From positions 1 to 47,832 of the forward strand of contig JBOFCO010000204.1 of the NCBI GenBank assembly GCA_051646105.1: a DNA stretch of 47,832 nucleotides, given 5' to 3'. Numbering within the stretch: position 1 is the first letter of the stretch; each line of letters begins with the position of its first letter. Below the pieces are notes generated by a model. The model was not told the DNA's origin and did no database searches. It was given only the letters and a program-made list of their open reading frames with translations. Shown piece after piece: positions 16,612-24,971 of the stretch. Source of the DNA: JBOFCO01 sp051646105. Lineage in GTDB: Bacteria; Pseudomonadota; Alphaproteobacteria; Rhodobacterales; Rhodobacteraceae. Both the position numbers and the translations under genes were made by a program.

Positions 16612-17650
16612 CCGTTCCATCAAACGTATCAACCTGGCGCTTCAGGGCGGCGGTGCGCATGGCGCCTTTACCTGGGGGGTGCTGGACCGCATCCTTGAGG
16701 ACGACCGTATCGAGATCGCCGCGATTTCCGGCACATCGGCGGGGGCGCTGAACGGGGCCGCGCTGAAGGTCGGTCTGCACATGGGCGGACGCAAGGGCGC
16801 GCGTGAAAACCTCGACTGGCTTTGGGAACAGGTTGCCGCGCTGGGGGACTGGCAGGTGGCAAGCTGGTTGCAGGCCCTGCTGCCCGCACCCGCCGCCATG
16901 GCGCGTATGGCGGCCACGGCATTTCCCTTTTCGACAGAAAACATCGCGGCGCAGCTGTACAGTCCGCAAAGTCTGGGCGCCTTTTACCGCAATCCGCTTG
17001 AGCGGATCGTGAAACGTTTCCATTTCGACAAGGTCTGCGCCAGCGAAGGCCCGGCACTGCACGTGGCGGCAACGAATGTGCGCACCGGCAAGATTCGCGT
17101 GTTTACCGGGGCGGAGATCACGGCGAATGCGCTTTTGGCATCGGCCTGCCTGCCCACCATCTTTCAGACGATCGAAATGGAAGACCCCGCCACGGGCCGG
17201 ACAGAAGCCTATTGGGATGGCGGCTACGCCGGAAATCCTGCGCTGTTTCCGTTATTCGGGGCCGATCTGCCCGAAGATATTGTGATCGTGAACATCAATC
17301 CGCTGGTGCGCGATGAACTGCCGTTTACCGCCACCGAGATTCAAAGCCGTCTGAATGAGATCAGCTTCAATTCGTCACTGATGCGCGAATTGCGGGCCAT
17401 TGCCTTCGTCAAGCGCATGATCGCGGACGGCACGCTGCCCAAGGGTCGCATGAAAGACCCGAGGGTGCACATGATTGCGGATGATGATCTGATGAACCGG
17501 CTGTCCGTGGCCAGCAAGACGTCGGCGACACCCTCCCTGCTTCTGGAATTGAAAGCCGCCGGTCGGGTGGCGGCCGACGCGTTTCTGGACGATCACCGTG
17601 ATGATCTGAACGAACGCGATACGCTGGATCTGGTCACGCTTTACGGGTGA
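16589..17650 (+). CDS. Patatin-like phospholipase
   Basis: A 353-residue lipid acyl hydrolase with a Ser-Asp dyad: oxyanion loop GGGAHG (20-25), Ser50 in GTSAG (48-52), and Asp210 in YWDGGYAGN. The ATG at 16589 lies 23 bp inside the end of bdhA, so the two genes are probably coupled. In Rhodobacterales this protein often sits beside bdhA, which suggests a role with polyhydroxybutyrate or its granule surface; that is inference. The 3' end overlaps the convergent DUF502 gene by 10 bp. Confidence 0.88.
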   Translation: MEAGLRSDRSIKRINLALQGGGAHGAFTWGVLDRILEDDRIEIAAISGTSAGALNGAALKVGLHMGGRKGARENLDWLWEQVAALGDWQVASWLQALLPAPAAMARMAATAFPFSTENIAAQLYSPQSLGAFYRNPLERIVKRFHFDKVCASEGPALHVAATNVRTGKIRVFTGAEITANALLASACLPTIFQTIEMEDPATGRTEAYWDGGYAGNPALFPLFGADLPEDIVIVNINPLVRDELPFTATEIQSRLNEISFNSSLMRELRAIAFVKRMIADGTLPKGRMKDPRVHMIADDDLMNRLSVASKTSATPSLLLELKAAGRVAADAFLDDHRDDLNERDTLDLVTLYG

Positions 17651-18393
17651 TCGCCGGATACGGCATCAAGCCTGGGTGGATTTCCATCCTTGTCAGACGG
17701 ATAGACAAGGCCCGCAGAAATGATAAGCTTTGCAGCGTCTTCCACTGACATCTTCAACCAGTGAATCTGTGATTCCGGCACATAGAGAAGAAAGCCGGAC
17801 GTGGGGTTTGGGGTGGTTGCAAGAAAAACGGAGTAAAGTTTTTCCCCGTTCAGCGGATCAACAGCCATTTCGCCCTTGCCATGGGTGGAAACGAAACCGA
17901 TCCCCCACAGACCCTTGCGCGGATATTCGATCAGACAGGCCTTGTCGAATTTGGTTTCGCTTTGCGACAGGATGGTTTCGGCAATCTGCTTCAGCCCGTT
18001 ATAGATCGAGCGGACGACGGGCATCCGGTCCACGATCCCTTCGCCCCAGGCAATCATCTGTCGCCCGATGATGCCTTTCGCCAGCCAGCCGACGATCACG
18101 GTAAAGATCAGAAAGATGACGACGCCAACGCCACGTATGTTGATCGTGATGTGATCCGGATGGTTCAGGTCCGGGTGGCCGAGCCAGCGGTTGACCAAGA
18201 CCTCCGGATGATAGGCAGCGGGCACGAAGGGCCAGACGAAGCTGTCAATCCAGCCGACCACGGACCAGATCAGCCACATCGTCAGCGCTATCGGCGCCAG
18301 AACCGCCAGCCCCGTCAGGAATGAGGCACGAAACCCCGCGACAATACCACCCTTGCGTCGTGTGGTGGCGTCCTCCTCCTTGTTGTCGCGCAT
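17641..18393 (-). CDS. DUF502 membrane protein
   Basis: A 250-residue protein with two N-terminal membrane spans, about residues 20-45 (FLTGLAVLAPIALTMWLIW) and 85-108 (VGVVIFLIFTVIVGWLAKG), followed by the conserved DUF502 region VRSIYNGLKQIAETI and FLATTPNPTSGFLLYVPE. The start at 18393 has GAGGG at good spacing; the frame stays open to 18441. Plant relatives are COV-like proteins. The molecular role is unknown. Confidence 0.88.
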   Translation of the reverse strand: MRDNKEEDATTRRKGGIVAGFRASFLTGLAVLAPIALTMWLIWSVVGWIDSFVWPFVPAAYHPEVLVNRWLGHPDLNHPDHITINIRGVGVVIFLIFTVIVGWLAKGIIGRQMIAWGEGIVDRMPVVRSIYNGLKQIAETILSQSETKFDKACLIEYPRKGLWGIGFVSTHGKGEMAVDPLNGEKLYSVFLATTPNPTSGFLLYVPESQIHWLKMSVEDAAKLIISAGLVYPSDKDGNPPRLDAVSGDHP

Positions 18394-18514
18394 TCCGGCC
18401 CTCGCTGTTCTATGTGACCTTAAGGGCTGGTTCCCGCACATTCAACGGGTACGTCAGGACGGGGATGCCTCTGGCAGGCAATGGCCACCGCGAAAGTTCT
18501 ATGGAATCAGGGCG

Positions 18515-19429
18515 CTATCCCAGACGCGCGATTTCGTTCGCGATCGCGGCGGCAAGCCGTGCATTGTTCAGCACCAGCGCAATGTTGGCATCCAGCGAAC
18601 GACCCTGCGTAAGTTCGAAGATGCGCTGCAGCAGGAAGGGTGTGACTGCCTTTGCACTGATCCCCTGCACTTCGGCCTCTGCCAGCGCACGCTCCACCAC
18701 GGGCATGATTTCCGTACGCGGAATTTCGGCGGCTTGCGGGATCGGGTTTGCCACCAGTTGCCCGCCCGGTAACCCCAGACGCGCCCGCATCAGATGGGCC
18801 GCAGCGATTTCCGCAGCGCTGTCCATGCGCAGCGGGGCCTTCATGCCCGAATCCCTGCTCCAGAACGCCGGAAGCGCATCCTGACCTACGGCGATCAACG
18901 GAACGCCCAGCGTTTCCAGCACCTCGAAGGTCGCAGGCAGGTCGAGGATCGCCTTGGCCCCGGCGCAGACCACCGTAACCGGCGTTTCTGCCAGTTCGCG
19001 GAGGTCGGCGGAAATGTCAAAGCTGGTCGTGGCCCCGCGATGCACACCACCGATGCCCCCCGTGGCAAAGACGGCAATCCCGGCAAGGCGAGCGGCAATC
19101 ATTGTCGCCGCGACTGTGGTGGCGCCCGTGCGGCCGCTGGCAAGGCAGGCCGCCATGTCGGCACGGCTCAGCTTCATGACCTCGCGGGCCTGTCCCAACA
19201 CCTGCAACTGCTCATCAGTCAGGCCGATATGGATCGCGCCCTTCATCACCGCGATGGTGGCGGGCACGGCCCCGGCGGTGCGCACTTCTGCCTCTACCAA
19301 CCGTGCGGTTTCGACATTCTGCGGCCAAGGCATGCCGTGGGTGATGATCGTCGATTCTAGCGCGACGACAGGCCGTCCGGTGGCCATTGCTGCGGTGACC
19401 TCGGGTGAAAAAACAAGCGGGGCGGGCAT
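18515..19429 (-). CDS. psuG: Pseudouridine-5'-phosphate glycosidase
   Basis: Splits pseudouridine 5'-phosphate into uracil and ribose 5-phosphate. The 304-residue protein matches the family along its length: PVVALESTIITHGMPWPQN near 20-38 with catalytic Glu25, VMKLSRADMA, TGGIGGVHRGA and LVANPIPQ. Its ATG overlaps the psuK stop (TGATG at 19427-19431), so kinase and glycosidase are translated as a pair. Confidence 0.94.
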   Translation of the reverse strand: MPAPLVFSPEVTAAMATGRPVVALESTIITHGMPWPQNVETARLVEAEVRTAGAVPATIAVMKGAIHIGLTDEQLQVLGQAREVMKLSRADMAACLASGRTGATTVAATMIAARLAGIAVFATGGIGGVHRGATTSFDISADLRELAETPVTVVCAGAKAILDLPATFEVLETLGVPLIAVGQDALPAFWSRDSGMKAPLRMDSAAEIAAAHLMRARLGLPGGQLVANPIPQAAEIPRTEIMPVVERALAEAEVQGISAKAVTPFLLQRIFELTQGRSLDANIALVLNNARLAAAIANEIARLG

Positions 19430-20361
19430 CAGCCAATATCTCCTGAAACATAGTCGGCGGCGGCGCGCAGGGCGTTGTGCAGCGCCTTGGCACGCGGCGC
19501 ACCGCGAATTTCGGCGACCACATGCGCGGCCATGAAAGTATCGCCCGCACCGGTGATGCGTGTCACCAGCACCTCGGGCGGGGTTTCGACCAGGATACCG
19601 GCCGCGCTGCCGTCGGCTGTTGCGCGCCCTCCGTCTGTCACCAGCACACGCCGGACCCCACGCGCGACCAGCGCCTGCGCGGCAGTCGGGGCATCGTCAA
19701 AGCGCGTCTGGCACAGCAGGCCCGCCTCTTCCAGATTGACGTAAAGCGTCAGGCCGGGATGCGGCAACAGCGACAGAAGACGCTCTGCCTTGCCGGGGCT
19801 GGCCGGCGCGACGCGAAGATCCGCGCGGGAAAACAGGGGCGACGCAGCGATTTCCGCCAGCAGCGCGCTTGTCAGATTGCCATCCAGCGCGATGCTGCCC
19901 GCATAGGGCGTGGTATCGCTGCCAAGGCTGCCGTCGGCCAGAGGGCGCAGGATACGGGCGCCCGCCGCTTCCAGCGAATGCGCATCGGCAATGGCGGCAA
20001 TCAGGCCGTTGCCCCCTTCGATCGCCATATAGCGGTCGGTCGGCAGGTCATCGGACCGATAAAGACAGGCCGTATCGATGCCGATCCTGTCCATCGCCGC
20101 GACAAGATCGTCGCCTTCGGCATCGCGCCCTATGGCCGACAGCACAACAGGCCGCAGCCCCATGCGCGCAAAGGTCATGGCGATGTTCAGCGCAACCCCG
20201 CCCGGCAGTCGGGTAATCCGGCCGGGCACATCGGCCCCCAGCCGCATCGGCTGCGGCGTGCGGCCGATGATGTCCCACAGCGCGGAACCGATACACAGGA
20301 TTTGGGGCAGGGCGGTCATGGGACTGTTGTCGCGTGGTGTGGATGCGTCCGCAAGGGACAT
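19429..20361 (-). CDS. psuK: PfkB-family kinase, probable pseudouridine kinase
   Basis: A 310-residue ribokinase-fold protein. The substrate-side motif is RITRLPGGVALNIAMTFARMG near 48-68 and the catalytic motif is ITGAGDTFMAAHV near 273-285, whose Asp is the base. Pairing with psuG makes pseudouridine the likely substrate. The ATG at 20361 has AAGGTG 9 bases upstream; the ATG at 20319 is an alternative, but no ribosome binding site is seen there. It is divergent from rpsB. Confidence 0.87.
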   Translation of the reverse strand: MSLADASTPRDNSPMTALPQILCIGSALWDIIGRTPQPMRLGADVPGRITRLPGGVALNIAMTFARMGLRPVVLSAIGRDAEGDDLVAAMDRIGIDTACLYRSDDLPTDRYMAIEGGNGLIAAIADAHSLEAAGARILRPLADGSLGSDTTPYAGSIALDGNLTSALLAEIAASPLFSRADLRVAPASPGKAERLLSLLPHPGLTLYVNLEEAGLLCQTRFDDAPTAAQALVARGVRRVLVTDGGRATADGSAAGILVETPPEVLVTRITGAGDTFMAAHVVAEIRGAPRAKALHNALRAAADYVSGDIG

Positions 20362-20374
20362 GCGGCTTTTCACC

Positions 20375-20403
20375 TTGCAAAACCGGGCAGGGGCAGCTAA
20401 ACG
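20375..20403 (+). promoter_or_regulatory. Possible rpsB promoter
   Basis: TTGCAA (20375-20380), 17 bp, TAAACG (20398-20403). It would give a leader of about 115 nt before rpsB. The -10 match is only moderate. Confidence 0.35.
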
Positions 20404-20417
20404 CGCGCTACTTCACA

Positions 20418-20499
20418 GGCAGGGGCGGGCCGTTGCGGGGAGAAATCCCGCACAGGTCCACCGGTTGCCCCGGACGTGATCCGGGGTGAAACCCCTGCC
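20418..20499 (+). promoter_or_regulatory. Structured rpsB leader with competing hairpins
   Basis: Seen in the sequence: TGCGGG/CCCGCA (20434-20439 with 20447-20452); CCCCGGA/TCCGGGG (20468-20474 with 20480-20486); GGGGT/ACCCC (20483-20487 with 20491-20495), which excludes the former; and GGCAGGGG (20418-20425, with another copy at 20386-20393) fully complementary to CCCCTGCC (20492-20499). The last element lies just upstream of the AAAGGA ribosome binding site. Autoregulation by ribosomal protein S2 is known in other bacteria, so this leader may be its target here. Confidence 0.45.
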
Positions 20500-20526
20500 A
20501 AGGCGCAAACCGGAAAGGAACTTGGA

Positions 20527-21294
20527 ATGGCGCTTCCTGACGTATCGATTCGCCAGCTTCTGGAAGCTGGTGTTCACTTTGGCCACCAGACCCAGCGCTG
20601 GAACCCGCGGATGGCGGAATACATCTACGGCGACCGCAACGGTATCCACATCATCGACCTTACGCAGACGGTCCCGATGCTGGATCAGGCGCTGAAGGTG
20701 ATTCGCGACACGGTGGCCAAGGGCGGCCGCATCCTGTTCGTCGGCACCAAGCGGCAGGCATCCACGGCGATTGCCGAAGCCGCCGAGAAATGCGCGCAAT
20801 ATTACATGAACCACCGCTGGCTGGGCGGCACGCTGACCAACTGGCAGACCGTGTCGAAATCGATCCAGCGGCTGAAGCAGATCGACGAGCTGCTGGCTTC
20901 GGGCGCGGAAGGGCTGACCAAGAAGGAACGCCTGAACATGGAGCGTGAGCAGGCCAAGCTGCAAGCCAGCCTTGGCGGTATCCGCGAAATGGGCGGTCTG
21001 CCGGACCTGCTGTTCATCATCGACGTGTCCAAGGAAGATCTTGCGATCCTTGAAGCCAAGAAGCTGGGCATCCCGGTTGTGGCTGTGGTCGATACCAACT
21101 GCTCGCCCAAGGGCGTGGATTTCGTGATCCCCGGCAACGACGACGCTGCCCGCGCCATTGCGCTTTACTGCGATCTGGTCGCCCGTGCCGCCATCGACGG
21201 CATGACCGCCCAGATGGGTGCGGCCGGGGTTGACCTTGGTGCGCTGGAAGAGGCGCCCGAAGAAGCAGCGCTGTCGGAAGAAGCCGACGCCTGA
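20527..21294 (+). CDS. rpsB: 30S ribosomal protein S2
   Basis: A structural protein of the small ribosomal subunit, 255 residues. It opens with the universally conserved SIRQLLEAGVHFGHQTQRWNP and has the NHRWLGGTLTNWQTV signature (near 97-111) and the LPDLLFIIDVSKE block. AAAGGA lies about 10 bases before the ATG. The Glu-rich end (ALEEAPEEAALSEEADA) is usual in alphaproteobacteria. tsf follows after 79 bp. Confidence 0.98.
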   Translation: MALPDVSIRQLLEAGVHFGHQTQRWNPRMAEYIYGDRNGIHIIDLTQTVPMLDQALKVIRDTVAKGGRILFVGTKRQASTAIAEAAEKCAQYYMNHRWLGGTLTNWQTVSKSIQRLKQIDELLASGAEGLTKKERLNMEREQAKLQASLGGIREMGGLPDLLFIIDVSKEDLAILEAKKLGIPVVAVVDTNCSPKGVDFVIPGNDDAARAIALYCDLVARAAIDGMTAQMGAAGVDLGALEEAPEEAALSEEADA

Positions 21295-21373
21295 TTTCGG
21301 GCCGTCACCGGCCTGTGACCCGGGTGGGGGTATACCCCGCCCGGACAAACGAACCCCTATGAGGAGTGCCAAA

Positions 21374-22270
21374 ATGGCGATCACCGCACAAATGGTGAAA
21401 GAGCTGCGCGAATCCACCGGCGCAGGCATGATGGATGCGAAAAAGGCGCTGACCGAAACCAACGGCGATATGGAAGCCGCCGTTGACTGGCTGCGCACCA
21501 AAGGGCTGGCCAAGGCCGCCAAGAAAGCCGATCGCGTCGCCGCCGAAGGGCTGGTGGGCGTAGCCGTGCAGGGTGGTCGTGGCGTTGCCGTGGAAGTGAA
21601 TTCGGAAACCGATTTCGTCGCAAAGAACGCCGATTTCCAGGGGCTGGTGCGGTCCTTTACCGCTGCAGCGCTGAAAGCGGATGGTGTTGATGCGCTGAAG
21701 TCGACCGATGTGGGCGGCAAGACCGTAGAGGAGGCGCTGACCGGCGCCATCGCCACCATCGGTGAAAACATGACCCTGCGCCGCATGGCCAGCATCGAGG
21801 GCGACAGCGTTGCGGCCTATGTGCACAACGCCGCTGCTGACGGTCTGGGCCGGATCGGGGTGCTTGTCGCCGTCAAGGGCACCGACAACGGCATCGCCAA
21901 GCAGATCGCCATGCATGTTGCCGCGACCTCGCCGCTGGCGCTGTCGGAAGCCGAGCTTGACGCCGATGTGGTGGAGCGCGAACGCAGCGTGCAGACCCAG
22001 AAGGCGCATGAGGAAAACAAGGCTTCGGCCAAGCCCAAGCCTGATTCGGTTATCGAGAACAACATCATTCCCGGCCGGATGAAGAAGTTCCTGTCCGAAG
22101 TGACCCTGGTCAATCAGGCGTTCGTAATGAATCAGGACCTGACCGTGGGCCAGGCCGCGAAGGACGCCGGGGTGGAAATCCTTGGCTTCGTCCGCATGGC
22201 CGTCGGCGAAGGCATCGAGAAGAAGGAAGAGGACTTCGCTGCCGAAGTCGCCAAGACTCTCGGGCGTTAA
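21374..22270 (+). CDS. tsf: Translation elongation factor Ts
   Basis: Nucleotide exchange factor for EF-Tu. The 298-residue protein has the N-terminal UBA-like region ITAQMVKELRESTGAGMMDAKKAL (3-26), the core SETDFVAKN, and the second dimerisation half HVAATSPLAL. GAGGAG (21361-21366) gives an excellent ribosome binding site for the ATG at 21374. A strong terminator follows, ending the rpsB-tsf operon. Confidence 0.98.
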   Translation: MAITAQMVKELRESTGAGMMDAKKALTETNGDMEAAVDWLRTKGLAKAAKKADRVAAEGLVGVAVQGGRGVAVEVNSETDFVAKNADFQGLVRSFTAAALKADGVDALKSTDVGGKTVEEALTGAIATIGENMTLRRMASIEGDSVAAYVHNAAADGLGRIGVLVAVKGTDNGIAKQIAMHVAATSPLALSEAELDADVVERERSVQTQKAHEENKASAKPKPDSVIENNIIPGRMKKFLSEVTLVNQAFVMNQDLTVGQAAKDAGVEILGFVRMAVGEGIEKKEEDFAAEVAKTLGR

Positions 22271-22313
22271 GTTCTGCCCGCAACAATCTGAGATTGTTGA
22301 AAATTCAGACTAA

Positions 22314-22345
22314 AAAACGGTGCGGTTGGGGAACCGCACCGTTTT
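22314..22345 (+). terminator. Rho-independent terminator of rpsB-tsf
   Basis: A perfect 14-bp stem: AAAACGGTGCGGTT (22314-22327) with AACCGCACCGTTTT (22332-22345) and a GGGG loop. The stem's own T run plus the following CCTTTG form the tail; the A-rich left arm makes it potentially bidirectional. Confidence 0.92.
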
Positions 22346-22608
22346 CCTTTGCAGCGGGCTTTGGGGATAAAAGCCGCCACGGTCTCGTGCCAGTAATACT
22401 GCGGACAATACACAGCACACTGACGAACCGGTTTCCCGGTCTGTAGGGGAGGTGCCGAACGGACGGACACGATCACCCAAACTGTTCCATTGGCCAATGC
22501 CACCACTCACGGAACACGCATATCTTGCCGCTTAACGTTAGGTAAAGAAAGTGGGGAATTCCCTACTTCACAAAATTTTTTCTGCGGCGGCTTTTCAATC
22601 ACAGGATG
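22346..22608. other. Gene-free stretch between tsf terminator and luxR
   Basis: Together with the terminator, the gap between tsf and luxR is 338 bp. Open frames on the minus strand here (to 22506 and 22510) lack ribosome binding sites and recognisable content. Composition is less GC-rich than the neighbours. The one structural element seen is the palindrome at 22549-22568. Confidence 0.5.
22549..22568 (-). terminator. Near-perfect 20-bp palindrome downstream of luxR
   Basis: AAGTGGGGAATTCCCTACTT differs from a perfect palindrome at one base pair. It lies 40 bp beyond the luxR stop and is followed on the minus strand by TCTTTACC, so it may be the luxR terminator. An operator role is possible, since the sequence is symmetric. 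Confidence 0.45.
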
Positions 22609-23358
22609 TTAGCCCGGCACCAGGAAGATCTGGTTGCGGACAGAAGCTTTCATCACGGCCTGGGTCGTGGTTTCCACCCCAAGCACCTCGCGCGCAAGCC
22701 GCAGGTGTTTTTCGACCGTGCCCTGCGTCAGCCCCATGATCTGCGCGATGTCCAGCGATGTCTTGCCATTTCCTGCCCATTCCAGCGCCTCGCGCTGGCG
22801 TGCCGTCAGCTTGCGGCTGTTTCCCACAAAGGGCAGCGAGGCCATCTTCAGATGCGTGACGTTGTTGATAAAGATGATCTCGCGCCCATGTTGTTCCCAT
22901 ATTGCATCAGCCTGATGCTGGCGCCCGTCGGGACCAAGGGAAAGACCGATCGCCCCTTTGGTGCTAGAGGATATGTCCTTGAAACTGATGGCATAACCGG
23001 CCCTTAGGCCATGGCGCATGTTGAAATCGATCACCGATTTTTCCTGCCTTGTCAGCGAACCGGCCCGATCCAGTTCATCAATCCAGCGCCAGGAAATGGC
23101 ACCCCCATTGTCCGCAGCCCATTTCAGCAGTGGCGCATCCTGATACAGGCCGCCGCCGACAAAGCGATCAAGGTATTCCTTGTCGTGGTTGGACAGGATC
23201 AGCATGTCGTTCACGGGCCCGAAATTGGTGCCGCCACGGAATCGGGTCAAACCATAGATCAGGTTCCCAAAGCCATACTCTCGCATCGCCGCCAGATGCA
23301 GGGTCCACACTTCCTCTATCGAGGTCGCCTCAAGCACCTTTTCCAGATGGATCAACAT
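22609..23358 (-). CDS. LuxR-type regulator with autoinducer-binding domain (solo)
   Basis: A 249-residue transcription factor. Residues 15-160 form the autoinducer-binding domain: GLYQDAPLLKWAADNGGAISWRW contains the conserved Asp and a Trp of the acyl-homoserine lactone pocket, but the usual DP pair reads DAP and the pocket Trp/Tyr residues upstream are replaced (YLDRFVGGG). Residues about 185-240 are the LuxR helix-turn-helix (LTARQREALEWAGNGKTSLDIA). No luxI synthase is nearby, so it is a solo. Similar solos are widespread in Rhodobacterales. Confidence 0.87.
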   Translation of the reverse strand: MLIHLEKVLEATSIEEVWTLHLAAMREYGFGNLIYGLTRFRGGTNFGPVNDMLILSNHDKEYLDRFVGGGLYQDAPLLKWAADNGGAISWRWIDELDRAGSLTRQEKSVIDFNMRHGLRAGYAISFKDISSSTKGAIGLSLGPDGRQHQADAIWEQHGREIIFINNVTHLKMASLPFVGNSRKLTARQREALEWAGNGKTSLDIAQIMGLTQGTVEKHLRLAREVLGVETTTQAVMKASVRNQIFLVPG

Positions 23359-23478
23359 TCTGACACCAATTCACTTACAGGCTGTATCGCGACACGATCT
23401 GCCGGTGCCTCTGTTCCGTGTGAAGTCCAACACCCGCCGTTCCATAGCCGCGAAGGGATTGTGACCTGATTTTTTACC

Positions 23479-24153
23479 TTACGGAAATTTTTTATACAAA
23501 AGCTGCGCGTCAACCAAACCGGACAGTGCTGCGTAGTCCGCAAATGCCGCGGCATGGGGCAGGGATTCGACGGGTTTCTTTCTGTATCCTTCGGTGAACA
23601 GCAACAGGGGCAGGGCGGCATTTGCAGCGGCTTCGGCGTCCACTTCGCTGTCCCCGACATAGATGGCGGGACCGCCGCCCAACAGGCGGACGGCGTGCAG
23701 CAGCGGCTCTGCATCGGGCTTGCGCTGTGGCAGGCTGTCACCGCCCAGAACAAGTTCGAATCGACGATGCAGATCCAGATGCGCCAGTACGGCAAGCGCT
23801 GGCTTCAGGGGCTTGTTTGTCACGACGCCCAGTCGATGACCCTGCGCCAGCAATGTGTCGAGAGCCTGCGGCACACCGGGGTAGGCCGTCGTCAACCCCA
23901 CTGCATTCGTATAGGCGGCCTCAAAGGCAGCCAGCATCCGCGCATGGCGTTCGACATCATCCTCAAGACCATGGGCACCCAGCAGCCGCGTGATCAGCAC
24001 CGGCAGACCGTTGCCCACGAAGGACTGCACCTGAGCCTTGGTCAACGGAGCAAGCCGTTCCTGTTCAAGCACCAGATTGGCTGCCGCATGGATATCGGCG
24101 GCGCTGTCGATCAGCGTGCCATCCAGATCGAAAAGGACAATTCCGTTTTTCAA
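23479..24153 (-). CDS. gph: Phosphoglycolate phosphatase (HAD family)
   Basis: Dephosphorylates 2-phosphoglycolate. The 224-residue HAD hydrolase has DLDGT (Asp9 nucleophile, Asp11), the VVTNKPLKPA motif II/III region and the GDSEVDAEAA motif IV. The start must be the TTG at 24153: no ATG or GTG fits before the catalytic DLDGT, and the codon overlaps the rpe stop (TTGA), so translation is coupled to rpe. Pairing of rpe and gph is common where the Calvin cycle or pentose phosphate flux matters. Confidence 0.9.
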   Translation of the reverse strand: MKNGIVLFDLDGTLIDSAADIHAAANLVLEQERLAPLTKAQVQSFVGNGLPVLITRLLGAHGLEDDVERHARMLAAFEAAYTNAVGLTTAYPGVPQALDTLLAQGHRLGVVTNKPLKPALAVLAHLDLHRRFELVLGGDSLPQRKPDAEPLLHAVRLLGGGPAIYVGDSEVDAEAAANAALPLLLFTEGYRKKPVESLPHAAAFADYAALSGLVDAQLLYKKFP

Positions 24154-24842
24154 TTAATAACAGCGTCTTGCGCCAGTTCTCTTAACTTCATTATGTTTTG
24201 GCCATAGGCATCTGGGTTGTCCGCGCTGCCACCGGAAAACACCGCCGATCCCGCAACAAAAACGTCTGCGCCTGCGGCGGCTACAGCGGCGATCGTGTCG
24301 GGGGCAATGCCGCCATCCACCTGTCTGTGCACCGGACGATCGCCGATCATCGCCCGCAGGCGACGAATCTTGTCATACTGTGACGGAATGAATTTCTGCC
24401 CGCCAAAACCCGGATTGACAGCCAGCACATTGACCATATCAACGTCATCAAGGAGAATCTCTATTGATTCCAATGGTGTGGCCGGGTTAATTGCCACCGC
24501 TGGCCGTACACCAGCTGCCCGGATGGCCTGAAGCGTGCGGTGGATATGCGGGCCGGCCTCGACATGCGCGGAAATGATGTCGGCACCGGCATCGGCATAA
24601 GCCTGGATCGAAGCATCGACCGGCGCGATCATCAGATGCACGTCCATGACGGTATCGATGTGCTTGCGCAAGGCGGCGACCATCGGCGGGCCGAATGTCA
24701 GGTTCGGCACAAAGTGGTTGTCCATGACATCGACATGAATCCAGTCTGCGCCTTGCGCGACGACGGCACGGCATTCGGCGCCGAAATTGGCAAAGTCAGC
24801 GGCGAGGATCGAAGGAGCGATCTTGGGCGTGCGATTGAACAT
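24150..24842 (-). CDS. rpe: Ribulose-phosphate 3-epimerase
   Basis: Interconverts ribulose 5-phosphate and xylulose 5-phosphate. The 230-residue TIM barrel has KIAPSILAADFANFG (7-21), DWIHVDVMDNHFVPNLTFGP with the catalytic Asp, MDVHLMI, NVLAVNPGFGGQKFIP and the second catalytic Asp in VDGGI. The ATG at 24842 is chosen from family length; an in-frame ATG at 24917 would add MPQAVILALLPLL..., which is not typical of the family and has no ribosome binding site. Confidence 0.93.
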   Translation of the reverse strand: MFNRTPKIAPSILAADFANFGAECRAVVAQGADWIHVDVMDNHFVPNLTFGPPMVAALRKHIDTVMDVHLMIAPVDASIQAYADAGADIISAHVEAGPHIHRTLQAIRAAGVRPAVAINPATPLESIEILLDDVDMVNVLAVNPGFGGQKFIPSQYDKIRRLRAMIGDRPVHRQVDGGIAPDTIAAVAAAGADVFVAGSAVFSGGSADNPDAYGQNIMKLRELAQDAVIN

Positions 24843-24947
24843 GACTGGGCTTTCGATATGGATCGTGGATTTGTCGCGCAGCAAAGGAAGAAGTGCAAGA
24901 ATGACGGCTTGCGGCATAACGGCGTATAAATATTTTACATAATAACG

Positions 24948-24953
24948 ATTATA
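24948..24953 (-). promoter_or_regulatory. TATAAT box upstream of rpe-gph
   Basis: On the minus strand this reads TATAAT in an AT-rich patch. A -35 at normal distance falls on the left end of the insertion sequence (TTGCGC with a 16-bp spacer), so a hybrid promoter is possible. Confidence 0.4.
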
Positions 24954-24971
24954 AGAAATTACTGTGTAAGC

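Noticed and set aside
22267..22510. Small minus-strand frames between luxR and tsf
   Set aside because: They run through the rpsB-tsf terminator, have no ribosome binding site and no recognisable sequence.
23755..23775. GTTCGAATC, resembling a tRNA T-loop
   Set aside because: It lies inside gph and no acceptor stem or cloverleaf can be formed around it.
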